This document shows, one piece after another, positions 10,326 through 20,700 of a DNA stretch of 64,000 nucleotides. Under the pieces are notes generated by a model. That model was given only the letters and a program-made list of their open reading frames with translations. It did no database searches and was not told where the DNA came from. The stretch comes from Gracilaria domingensis (lineage: Eukaryota; Rhodophyta; Florideophyceae; Gracilariales; Gracilariaceae). Positions within the stretch are counted from its first letter, which is position 1. Each line of letters starts with the position of its first letter. The stretch is taken from assembly GCA_022539475.1 (NCBI GenBank), contig VCMS01000005.1, forward strand, positions 124,001 to 188,000, given 5' to 3'. The position numbers and the translations under genes are program-made.

Positions 10326-10387
10326 CACGTGCATTGCTACCGACTTAGTAGTTGGTACCAACTACCAAATCGGAAGCAATGCACGTG
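10326..10387. repeat. 62-nt palindrome, 31-bp stem
   Basis: The two halves are symmetric about 10356/10357 without any insertion or deletion. The arms start and end with CACGTG and meet in GTTGGTACCAAC. Three internal mismatches interrupt a 31-bp stem. It could be a hairpin-RNA gene or the remains of a foldback element. Confidence 0.9.
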
Positions 10388-11486
10388 GCAACGGTATAGA
10401 GGTATTAAAGGTTGTTAGGGGGGTTAACATTCCTTCGCATACGAGTAATCAAGTACGAGTTCGCAAAATAGAGGAAGACACACATGTATTTCCTTGGTCT
10501 CTTTGGAGGATATTCTGGAGTGCAAAGTCCGGTGAAAGTACACACATACGTATCGATAAGGCCATGAAAAGCTCAAGACCTCACCAGGTGTAAGAACTCA
10601 TGATCATGATGATTATTGCCATCGTGGCACAATGATCCTTAAGGGATAGTCAACTGTGTGGCCTTTTCCATCCAACTCTTTTCTACAGATCCCATTGCCA
10701 TACAGAGATAGGTAGAAGATTTCTCTCTCCCTTGCTGCCATATTCACGAGTTTTGAGAAAGCACCATGTCTCAAATTGTAGTGTGTCGCTCCCCCTTATC
10801 ACTGTGACAATTGCTACTGATAAGTTTAGAATCGAAGCAATCAAGCCTACTCGACAGCAGCAACACATACAAAGAATTAAGAGTTGTCTACGATTCTGGT
10901 CCTCGACATTTAATACATTAAAACAACCAACGAGACAATTCTCATGCGCTGTGCAGCTAGATAGAAGCTTAACAATGATTGTCCTTAAGGATTACAACAA
11001 GAAATGGAATGTTCCAAGATTACTTCTCCGTTGTCATCCAACACAGCTCTCCAGAAAATAACGACCGAAGCAACAATAAGAACCGATAAAAACTAGAAGC
11101 TCGCTTCTACGCAACTTCTCGGAACTATATGTAAATTCGATTGACATGAAAAGCAGATGTTCAACAATGCTCGGCACCCTGCACAATGCCTTTTAGGCCT
11201 AACTTGGCGAGAGAGCTGCAGAATGTGCTGAAGTATCGCTGGCAAAATCTTCAAGTGGTGATGTTGAAACTTTGTATCCCTAGCTAGGGACTTACTTGGC
11301 ACTCTGAATGTCGCTCACGATCAACGAAAACACGTGAAGACCTTTTAGGTGCGTGTTTCGTTTGTATGTCACATGCCAGTCGCCAAGCATATTCATCACC
11401 TACCTGTTTCCCTGGCCTAAGTTCGTAACGACTGGCGTCTAATGTTTTCTCTTTATGCCGACGTTCTTTGTATGAGAGGAAAGCTG

Positions 11487-11510
11487 TCTTCTTCTTCTTC
11501 TTCTTCTTCT
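11487..11510. repeat. CTT microsatellite
   Basis: Eight consecutive TCT units in intergenic DNA. Confidence 0.9.
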
Positions 11511-11793
11511 TTGGCCGCTCTCTATTGGATCAAGCGTTTAGCAGTTTCATCATTGCCACACTCGAGAGACTTCTCTGGCTTCCGCAAGCTACCCAAGGGT
11601 ATCATCAAGGAATATCATAATATGAATTGATCGCCAAAGAATATCAACTTTGACATTCGGGTTTCTTCTTTTTGTTTAATGCGGACAACAATCTCAAATC
11701 TATAGGCGGAGATTGTGGTTTCACTTCTTCAGTCATTAACATCGCTGCAGTCTTCTCTTACATAAGAAAGGCAATCCGCTTGTTTATTTCGAA

Positions 11794-13296
11794 ATGATCG
11801 TTTTGCGAATAGACTCAAGGTTTGTCAATGCAGCTATCTATGTCGTGATTGATGTCATCTGCTTTTCAATAATCAGTCTTCAGTTGCGGAAGTTGCAAAC
11901 GAGTGTGACGAAATATCGCCTTCGTCGAGGTCAACATGTAGAACTACAGGAATCTCATTTCTCGTTTCTCGCAGGGGGAGCTCTTGCAGATGGCTCTCTG
12001 CTTTTTCCTTTTCTTGCCATTCTGCACTTTCTCTTAATGGCTTTGCTCTTTTTCTTTACTCTTGGTGTCAGCGGTACATCAACAATTGCGTTGGTTCCAG
12101 CATCAAGAACGTATATTACCCGTTTAGCAACCAATAGAACTGAAGATATCGTCCGTTCCCGCCTCAATCCGAAGTTCTTTGCAGGATGCGTTCGGAGTGC
12201 AGAATCATCGCTCAAGTATTATCCGACGGCTTTCAACGTGAACGGAAACTTAACAATCACAGACTTGTACACTTTTACTGATAACAACTCAAACGTTGCT
12301 TCCGTTGACATCAGGGACATGCTTTGCCAGAAGTTCGAAAACCTACCACCGCTGATGAACGTCGTTCAATGCGGGGAGACTAATGTTCAGTGCTCTAATT
12401 TGAACGTGTCGAACTTCATCACCGTTCATGTCCGAAAGGAACACGATTTCAAGTTCGAAACGGTGGGAGGCGGATATAGTTTACTGGGTGCATACATGAA
12501 CGTGAAGTCTGAGGCGAAACATATTTGGGAAACGGAATACGACAGGTTTATATGTTTCGAACAGCCAAGACGTGGAAGTGCCGAAACGCCCCTGGGGGCG
12601 TTTTTTAATTGTGTACTTGGCAGATGGGATGAAGAGGAAACCATCTTCAAATTCCGAATAGGAAAAGGATTGCTTCCATACAGCCCCACAGTCCTCGAGG
12701 ACCTACAGAATACAACCGTCAATAGCACTTTCGCCTTTCGAGGTACTTCTGCAGAAGTTGTGTTGAGCTGGGATCGTAGCAAGAATGGAGAATGGATATT
12801 CATACAGGCCTCCACACATATTGGGAAAGATATGATTGACGCACGAACCTTCTTGAACAATATGGTTAGTCGCACCATTGTCGCTGAAAAGGCAGATGGC
12901 TCTTCCCTCTTAAGAGAAGAAAGTGTTCCAGCCACAGAAATAGAAATATTCTCGTTTGTCGGATATATTGTCGTGCTTGCAGTATCGACAACCATTCTAA
13001 TCGTACGGATAGCCCATGTAAGCCCCATAAACCGACTTCTAGGAGTCGCAAACATTTGGGTAGATGTCACCAGTTACAATGGACTTCTCGCAATCTTTCA
13101 ACATGAAGGGTATGGCACCAGTGTACCACAACGGAATGTAAAGTTTGGAATAGTGAAGGACGAAATCAGTGAAATCCTTTCTATACGGCCCGTGCAGGAC
13201 GGTGATCAAAGTGTTCCAGTGAACCGTGAGACGTACGTAGCTCCCGAAACGAAGATGATTCGCCGGAAAAATGTTCGAAGCTCCGCTGAGACGTAG
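11794..13296 (+). CDS. Three-helix membrane protein with large glycosylated loop, unknown
   Basis: A 500-residue protein from the ATG at 11794, no intron. Hydrophobic helices lie at about 11-31, 68-93 and 383-407. The roughly 290-residue loop between the second and third contains at least six cysteines and several N-glycosylation sequons (NRT, NLT, NVS, NTT, NST), so it probably faces the cell exterior or an organelle lumen. The C-terminal 90 residues are polar and end with basic residues (MIRRKNVRSS). I recognise no family. The layout would suit a surface receptor-like or wall-sensing protein, which is only a guess. Confidence 0.7.
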   Translation: MIVLRIDSRFVNAAIYVVIDVICFSIISLQLRKLQTSVTKYRLRRGQHVELQESHFSFLAGGALADGSLLFPFLAILHFLLMALLFFFTLGVSGTSTIALVPASRTYITRLATNRTEDIVRSRLNPKFFAGCVRSAESSLKYYPTAFNVNGNLTITDLYTFTDNNSNVASVDIRDMLCQKFENLPPLMNVVQCGETNVQCSNLNVSNFITVHVRKEHDFKFETVGGGYSLLGAYMNVKSEAKHIWETEYDRFICFEQPRRGSAETPLGAFFNCVLGRWDEEETIFKFRIGKGLLPYSPTVLEDLQNTTVNSTFAFRGTSAEVVLSWDRSKNGEWIFIQASTHIGKDMIDARTFLNNMVSRTIVAEKADGSSLLREESVPATEIEIFSFVGYIVVLAVSTTILIVRIAHVSPINRLLGVANIWVDVTSYNGLLAIFQHEGYGTSVPQRNVKFGIVKDEISEILSIRPVQDGDQSVPVNRETYVAPETKMIRRKNVRSSAET

Positions 13297-13925
13297 ATGA
13301 ACCGTTTCATTACGTTGGCGAGACAGAAAGAGGGAGAGTGTGTATGTGTTTGTTTGCTGTATCGCGCTGCTTCATTTTCGGTGATTCCAACATGTATCAA
13401 AATCTTTAACCGCCTGAATCGTTTGGAAGATGAAGTGCATTCTCAGGCAGTGGAGCTCATAGTTTTCGGCCGTGTGCAAACTGTTTAAGCGGAGAAAACA
13501 GTGAAGTCGGATTCCAAGTACAAAATACAATAACGTAAACATCAAAAGTTCTGTTGCGAACCAACAAGATCGACGCTTAGAACCTCTCTCTGTAGGCAAC
13601 TGGCACATTAGCATGATGTAAAGAAAATTCAGGAAAACGACGCTTGCATCGAAGGGAGGAGGCTCTGAAGAACTTGAAAAAAAAAAGATGTTGGAATACT
13701 GTCCTGTGCCGATATTCAGCTGAGAAGTGCGCAACCTGTTGAACATCACATTCATCCAGTTGGACAAAATGGACAGTCTTCTAATCCAGTCCGGGAAGCT
13801 TCACTATTTGTGTTTTGACGATGGCACAACAAAAGGAACATGCCAAACGAGAAAACGCAAATATTCTGGAATACAACAGAGATGAGATTCCATGACGAAG
13901 CGCAGGGTTTCTTTGTTCGAACAGT
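13297..13925. other. Intergenic
   Basis: Contains 3' flanks of two convergent genes. A 131-codon frame on the minus strand (13372-13767) has hydrophobic stretches but starts at TTG and shows no family features, so I do not call it. Confidence 0.4.
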
Positions 13926-14255
13926 CTAGTTGAGCCAACTCTTGGCAAGGTCCCAGACCAGTATCAAGGTATAGCCTACGATAGCTGTGATGACAAAAAT
14001 AGGCACAAATAGGTCTCTTTGAGGGGAGTCCTTGGGGTTGCCACCGTCACCGGGTCGGTGTGGACCGCGATTACTCTGCATCGTTGGGGTTGTACTTCTT
14101 TGAGGTTGAGATACACGTCTTCGCGAGGAGGGATGCCAGGCAAACTTTCGCCAATGCTTTGAATTGCAGAACGATGAACGCCGCCACACACGCAAGTCTA
14201 CGCTGGATAGTGCGGCGTTGCAAGCGAAGGTTATTGAGTTGTTGTGAGAGGCCAT
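13926..14255 (-). CDS. Small protein with one C-terminal membrane helix, possibly plastid-targeted
   Basis: A 109-residue frame from the ATG at 14255. The N-terminal 60 residues are Ser/Arg-rich and poor in acidic residues, as in a plastid or mitochondrial transit peptide (MASHNNSITFACNAALSSVD). A Gly/Pro/Asp-rich linker follows, then one membrane helix near the end (LFVPIFVITAIVGYTLILVW), finishing DLAKSWLN. This resembles small thylakoid or envelope membrane proteins of algae, but I cannot name a family. It is short, so a chance frame is not excluded; the clean order of targeting-like region plus helix favours a real gene. Confidence 0.55.
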   Translation of the reverse strand: MASHNNSITFACNAALSSVDLRVWRRSSFCNSKHWRKFAWHPSSRRRVSQPQRSTTPTMQSNRGPHRPGDGGNPKDSPQRDLFVPIFVITAIVGYTLILVWDLAKSWLN

Positions 14256-14421
14256 GGTAGTGAATCGGTAATTGACGAGCAACGCACTTCGTCGGCGTTG
14301 AGCTCCCAGAACTTAGGTTCCGCGAGGCTCAGGAACTATGGGAACCTGTACTGAATCCATTGGACGTAAGTCCTGTCCGACAAGAAGGTTACAGGGTAGA
14401 AGGATATAAGGCTACCCTTGT

Positions 14422-14524
14422 ATTACGCAGGACCGAACCGAGCGATATTGCGGACCGCAGCTCAATGCCTGCTCGGGAAAGCATTTGCCTCGGTCCACTA
14501 TCGCTCGACACGGTCCTGTGCAAT
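14422..14524. repeat. 103-nt imperfect hairpin
   Basis: The left arm (starting ATTACGCAGGACCG) pairs with the right arm (ending CGGTCCTGTGCAAT) over roughly 45 bp, with a few mismatches and one indel, around a loop near CTGCTCGGGAAAG. Size and shape resemble a small-RNA precursor, but an old inverted duplication is equally possible. Confidence 0.8.
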
Positions 14525-14647
14525 AGCTTCTACGAAGTACGAATTTTGAACGTACGATGTTCGGTACCGTCGGTACAGCGTCGGTACCGTCGATACAGTA
14601 CCGACGGTACGGTAAAGAACAAGCTGTTGTGACACCTCATAGCTCCG

Positions 14648-14704
14648 GAATATTGGTGACCTTTACAAGCATCTTCCAGATGCTTGTGAAGGTCACCAAT
14701 ATTC
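14648..14704. repeat. 57-nt hairpin, 27-bp stem
   Basis: Arms 14648-14674 and 14678-14704 pair with a single mismatch around a 3-nt loop (TCC). The stem begins GAATATTGGTGACCTT and reaches AAGCATCT at the loop. Confidence 0.9.
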
Positions 14705-15209
14705 TGTTGGCCCATGCGGCCATCATCATGATGGCATCATGATGATGATGGAGTTCAAAAGCATTACAAGAACTCGGTTTACTCCGGATCACCCTAAGTT
14801 GCCGTTGTAATTTCTACGTTCCTTCAGACGGCCCAGACCGCTCAGTTGTTTTGTAACGAGGTAGGCTTTTCGGCGCAGATAGCATTGGTTCGCGGATTCG
14901 CGTTGACTCAAGAGATTCGGTAGTACACAATGTATTCTAACCCCAGGAAATCAGTCAAAAGCTCGTTGAAAGTTTTCGTTTCCGATAAGCGCAAGTCATC
15001 TCTAGACTTCGGAGTCTCACAAAGCTGCTCGCAGGTGCTCGTCTGCGAAATCTCGCAAGGACTTTCATCCTTCTGAGGATTCCGGGCGCGTCGCAGCTGC
15101 TTCACAGACGGAAGTTCTTACTTCAAACACTTTTGTTGCTGTCGCAACCGCACATCCTCACTCTTGAGACACGGGGTTTGTCCGATAAAGTTTATCGACA
15201 TCCTGAATC

Positions 15210-16288
15210 ATGATGTTCAAGCATGTTGCGTTAATTGGTCTTCTAGCACTTCTGCAGTTGGCGTCTGCTGCACTCCAATCCAGCTGTTCCGCCAACCCTT
15301 ACATTCATCATTTCTCCATCAACAACGTCTCAGCCATAGTCACGTCCGACGGACCCATCAGGATTCCCGGTAACTTTTTCTCTGTTCCTGACGAAGCCGT
15401 TTCACTGTCATACTCGTACGTCTTTCGATCCAGCTCTCCAGTTGTTTGGCAGCAGAACATTCTTCTGATCGATTTGCCCATCGGTCGTGTTCTGGTCGAC
15501 ACAGGTGCGAATGGTCTCCCAAACCCACCTTTTGCCGCAACTGGTGCACTGCTCGACAACTTGTTCTCTATTGGAATCGAACCGGAATCGATTGAACATG
15601 TGCTTATCACACACGGTCATCCCGATCATGTTTCCGGACTCATCTACGCTGATGGCAATCGTACATTCCCGCATGCAACTGTGTACGTCTCTGAAGTTGA
15701 GTACGAGTTTTGGACAGCCGAACCTTTTGTCAATCCTAACCCGCAAGTTCCAAACGCAACTTTAGGTACGCAATTTTCCTCAGGACTCCCCCACGAACAG
15801 TTTAACCAACAACACGCTGATGGTCTAACTAACTACAAATCGTCACCACTCCTCGAACAGACACGATGCGAACGATATTCACCCGGTCTTTGTCCGCTTA
15901 TGATGGGGATATTGTGTTTGTCTCTGACGGTACATCACCTCTACCAGGAATAACTTTTCTTCTTTTTCCCGGACATACACCAGGTCATTCCGTTGTTGAA
16001 ATTGATGTCGGCGGTGATAAGAAGATAGTGTGCGTGGGTGACGCTTGGTTTAGCCAACCTGATCAGCTCAGACATCCAGAATGGGTGCGCCCAGTGGAGA
16101 CAGATGGTCTGCAGGGCTTCAGAAGCCGTGTGTCCTTGATGGCTGGCCTATCGCGCACGACTGATTTGGTATTGGCATTCCACGAGCAGTTCCCAGGTTT
16201 AGGGCATATCGTTAACACCACACAAGGATTCGACTGGGTGCCTATGTTTGATGTGAACCGCGATGTTGTGTACACACAGTGTTCGTAG
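15210..16288 (+). CDS. Secreted metallo-beta-lactamase-fold hydrolase, two exons
   Basis: Exons 15210-15765 and 15861-16288 join in frame to give 327 residues. The 95-bp intron starts GTACGC, has a TCTAACTAAC branch region and ends ACAG. Residues 1-20 are a signal peptide. The zinc-binding HxHxDH motif is THGHPDH (His135, His137, Asp139, His140), preceded by LVDTGAN; exon 2 supplies FPGHTPGH and VGDAWF, the next metal-ligand blocks. The layout resembles bacterial MBL-fold lactonases and related hydrolases, so a secreted ester or lactone hydrolase is plausible, but the substrate cannot be read from the sequence. Without splicing, exon 1 would run into 15953 and lose the second half of the active site, which supports the intron. 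Confidence 0.85.
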
Positions 16289-17722
16289 TTTTGCGTAACA
16301 GTATGCAGATACGTCTTCTTCTTGTTTCTGTCGTTGACAGTGAGTTTGGGCTTTAGGTTGCTAATACGCAATCGATCACTTTTTGGTATTAGCTCCGCGA
16401 GAGTCTCGCGGCGAGACTGTAACGCTCAAATTCGTATACAAGGGTAACGTTATGGAGCGACGCTAGCGCACAGTGTGAATCTCGAGTTCCGTTTTAGATG
16501 GTGTTCCCGTACAGATAGTTGCATTCTTCGGTTATGAATCACATGATGCGAAGTTTTGACGAGGTCTCAACAGGCCAAAAGTTTCACGTATTCAATTGAA
16601 ACCTTCGCGTTGTAAGTCGCGAGGCTTAGCCGAATCATTGCCTGCCCGATGTGCTTCTGTTATCTACCATCCACCATGATCGATTAATGATGACTCGCTT
16701 CAAAAACGATCTGCTTCCAAGATACAACATGTTATTTCTTGAACTCCTACGTCCACGTACGTATGAACTACCGAAGGTAAAGGTGTCAACAGTTTTTCTG
16801 CGCTGTATAAAGTTTGAAGAAGAGAGAAATTTGTTGCCGAATCTATGCGCAAAGTTACATGAAGGAATATAAGGCTATCTACGTTTGAATCGTATATGAT
16901 ACAGGAGTGGAATCTTGAAAGTGCACACTACAAACCACGCGAACGGGGAGTTCGATGTAGGCTTCTTCTACACGTAACTTGATTATCAAGTTAGGCCTGC
17001 TTCCGGAATGCATCATGCATCATGCATTCTGGAAGCAGGCCAAACTTACATGATGCGCTTGGCCACGAATTGTGGCCCACGATTAATCCGTTCGACACTG
17101 TGATCATCACATGATGCCCTAGATTCTTATTCAGATGACCAGCGCGGGCACGACTTGAGCATTTTGGCCCATCTAGGTCCGCTGCAGAGCTGCTCTGACA
17201 CTTCTAGCCACTGGCTAGTCTGGGCTAGTTATGTTTTGCGTTTAAAGTTACCGTTGTGGATAACCTTCCCTCACAGTTTTACCGACTGGTATACTATTCC
17301 GCCAGTTCCACGGTGCAGTTACCGACGGTACCCTATTTCTTGGGCAGCTTATGGTATCCTTCCGTCGGTACCCAGGGGTACCGGCTGTCGAGAACAATTC
17401 TGAAAATCCCGTACCAGAGCTGCGGGTATGATAGCGCGTTGTTTTGCACGTGCATTTTTGCCAACATTACAGAAAAAGTAGAGCCAAGGCCTTGTGAATC
17501 ACAAGTTGTGATGACCTACCTTACGTATGTAAGTAAACTGCTGGGTGCTGATGTCCACCAACGGACGGCTGTCCCATCGACGCTTGCCACCGTCGGTCCT
17601 GCATTTGATTCGAGTCTCGTGAACTTCTCTGTCGGTTGTCTCTCGTCCGCTGTCTCTTCGACCTACCGCACCATCACCCTTCACACTGCTCCGTCTCCGC
17701 GGCTATATATCTACCGTACACA
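16289..17722. other. Intergenic with hairpins
   Basis: No supported gene. It holds competing short stems around CCGCGAGAGTCTCGCGG at about 16394, a TATAAGGCTATC motif (16868-16879), a 60-nt hairpin (16988-17047), a GGCCAC/GTGGCC stem (17061-17077), a second CATGATG site near 17110 and CCGTCGGTACC-type elements at 17325-17385. Confidence 0.5.
16988..17047. repeat. 60-nt hairpin, 26-bp stem
   Basis: Arms 16988-17013 and 17022-17047 pair with two mismatches around an 8-nt loop (CATGCATC). The stem contains GGCCTGCTTCC paired with GGAAGCAGGCC. An additional small stem follows at 17061-17077. Confidence 0.9.
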
Positions 17723-20700
17723 ATGACCTTCGGTAACAAGTACCATTCGCTCTCCTCCAGATATGCGAACAACTATTCACCGCACCGGCTCCAACCAACG
17801 CCAGCAGCATTCACCCGCAAGCGACCTTACTCTCCACCACGCCCACCATCTCCAGCTTATCCCTACATGAGCCCATCACGTAATCCATCTTCAGCGCGTA
17901 GACGACGTCGAGATATTGATTCCCCCCATTCTTCATCTCAGTCATCGTACGACCCTTCTATAAGACCTCAAAAACGTCATCGCAGAGCTCCGCTGTCTAC
18001 AATTGCTCCCAAAAATCTCTACGACGGCACATCCGTCTCGCAATCGACAGTGATCCATTGTGCTTCTTTTTCACAGGGCGCGCTTGGCTGCATCTCTACA
18101 GCGGTTGAGCGGAAACTGGGCGTGAGAGGGCTAGCCCAGGAGGGCGTAGCCCATTTGTGGGATGTGCGCGGCAACCCTCCGTCTCTCAGGTTGCGCAGTA
18201 CGCTCCATCACCAGAGCCGCGTATTTCGTGCCGCTCTTTGTTCCGACTCCCTGACGGCTGTGACTACCAGTCAAGATGGTATCGCTCGTGTGTGGTCAGC
18301 TGTGGGTAATGAATACACTGCAGATAGGCTGTCTTTCTATCAGCCTTTCAGAAATGCACGGGCATGTGCTCTATCACCCGACGCAAAGTATGTAGCTGTG
18401 TCTTTCTACAGTGGCTCTAAGAAACCCACTTACGAAGGTGGAGATTGCATTTCTTCCTTTAAGAGTCAAGTTTTTGTGAGACAACTTCAAACTGACTCGA
18501 TTGTATTCGAACAAGTTGAAAAAGGAATCGCTGATCAGATAGTTCTAGCCGAAAACGCGTCCATTATTGCCATTGGCCTGTGCGGCGTGACACCGGCCCC
18601 CAAGATTGCAAGGAGACATCGCATTCTCTTGTACAACAAGAGGGGAACTTTATTACTTTCTCTTCATGATTGCTTCCCTCCGGAGCAACACAGTTGCACT
18701 GCTTGGCATATGTCTATGACGGGTGACAGACTCGCCCTGTGCTCAAAAAGCAATCAATTGCAAGTCTATCTCGGTGGCAATAGGAGAGAATGGGATCGGA
18801 CTCCAACTGTTCTGTCCTCGCAGTCGTTTCATAGCTTTCGGCAATGCCGATTTGCCCGTAATCCTGACATATTGGCTGCCGTAGGCATCAGTGGAAAGTC
18901 TGGGGAATCTGTTCTTGGCTTGTTTCGGGTTAGCGATGGTACTGCACTTTTCGTCGTTCCAATGCAAGTACCCATTGCAAACGTCCTTGACATCCATCCT
19001 TATACATCACAGTCGCATGCAATGGATGCCAAAAACACAGCTCACTCTGTGAGTGTTGTTTCGGCGGTTTCTGGCAAGGCTTCAAGGCCCGGATCTCTTT
19101 TGAACCTGCACGTTTACAGTGACCCTAGAGAGACGAAGGGAGCTCAAAGATTTTCAAAACCGGAATCGAAGTCCAGGAAGGCCGAACAAAGAGCTCCAGA
19201 AAAGATGGCCGTAGACAACTCTAGGAACACCCATTTTGTGAATACAGGGTTCGTTCCGTTTCGCTTATGCAGGGATCCCTCTCCCCTCCGACAGGTGCAC
19301 CTTGAATCACCGTCGGCTTCGCGTTCCTCAGCAGCTTTGAAATCATCAGAATCTTCTGTACAAACCCCACTTCACAATAGGTTTGCATCTTGGTCATTCG
19401 ATAGAACTGCAAAACAAACCTTAACATCATGTGAAACTGAATCTCAAAACTTGCGGCGAGGTGAGAAACACCAGTATGTTGGAGAGAAAATATCAAATGT
19501 CCCAGACCCCGTTGAAGGCGCTCTTAAGAACTGTGATCCCTCTCCCGAAGAGAAGGGCGTAAGTTGTCCAGAGTCTTGCATCTCACCAAAGGCTGATACA
19601 GCTCAGTTATTGAAGAACCACAAAAACACCAAAGCAAGAGATGCCAGTGTCCCCACCACGACTCGAGAATCATCAACAAAATCAAAAGGACTTGTAAATA
19701 GCAACGAACCAGTGAGCTCTATAGAACCAGGCTCATTGTCAAATAGCAAAAGTTATGAAGCTCAACTCGAATCTCACGTCAAAACGAAAAAGTCAGCAAC
19801 GCCTTTATCAGAGCACAAGCTCGACAGCACCAATGCCTCAACAGAAAACGACCAAAATGTTATCCAAGAAAAGCAACTTATTATTGACAAAGATAAGAAT
19901 ACATGGAGGCGGTCCGAGACTGAAGAAGACAAGAACGGATGCGAGAAGAAACCGTCCCATACTGAAGAGCCTCTGTCTATGCAGAATAAGGCAGCGTCTG
20001 AGACTAAGAAAGGATGCTTCAAAGCGAATCAACAGGATGGTAGTGACATTTGTCCGGACAAAGAAAAGTTAGCGAGACAACCTGCCCACCAGGAGGAACT
20101 GCCAAAGGCGCCTTCAAAGAAAAACGATATGAAAAATTGTCCGCCAAAGACTTTGGTCCCAGTGCCAGAAACGAATTTAAAACAAGATGATGCTTGTGAA
20201 AACAACGAGGTAAGGGTCAATACTTCGGTCGATCCGAAAGACTTTGGGAGGGGCAATAGGAGTAAGAATGGTTCAGCAGTGATTGAGAAAAACGCAAAGA
20301 AAGGCGGCCAAGCTGAAAAAGGATCTGTGACCATACAAGATGCTCGTAATCATGTAAACGAATCATGCGAGAAAGAAAAGGTTGAAAGCCTTTCAGCTAT
20401 TAGTACACCTCAATCGGACGATTGGACACCAGCCACAAGGTTTGCCGCGATGGAACAAATTAGGATGAGAGATGCAAAAAGTACGGCTAATACAGGCGAA
20501 AACGAACACCCTACTCCGCAGATTCTGAAGCGGGGCGTCACCGGTTCTAAGGATAATCAAATTCTAAAGGATGTACATAAAAAACAAGTGAGTGTCGAAA
20601 ATGAAGACGCAAAACTTGTTCTTCAAAACGAAGTTGGAACTGAAACTCTTTCAGAATGCACGGAAAACCTCAGTCGAACGCCCTTAAACAAAGGAGGATC

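Larger units (their letters stand above)
9871..11793. other. Intergenic with long palindrome and microsatellite
   Basis: About 1.9 kb with no supported gene. It holds an 8-bp hairpin at 10300-10316, a 62-nt palindrome at 10326-10387, a CATGATGATTATTGC motif at 10605-10619 shared with a site beside the hairpin near 63.6 kb, and a CTT microsatellite at 11487-11510. Confidence 0.5.
14256..15209. other. Intergenic, repeat-rich
   Basis: No gene seen. It contains two long inverted repeats (14422-14524, 14648-14704), a run of alternating CGGTACCGTCGG-type elements at about 14562-14612, a TATAAGGCTACC motif at 14405-14416, and a palindromic ATCATGATG block at about 14718-14750. Confidence 0.5.

Noticed and set aside
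13372-13767. 131-codon minus-strand frame with hydrophobic runs
   Set aside because: Starts at TTG, overlaps the 3' flank of the membrane-protein gene, no conserved pattern.
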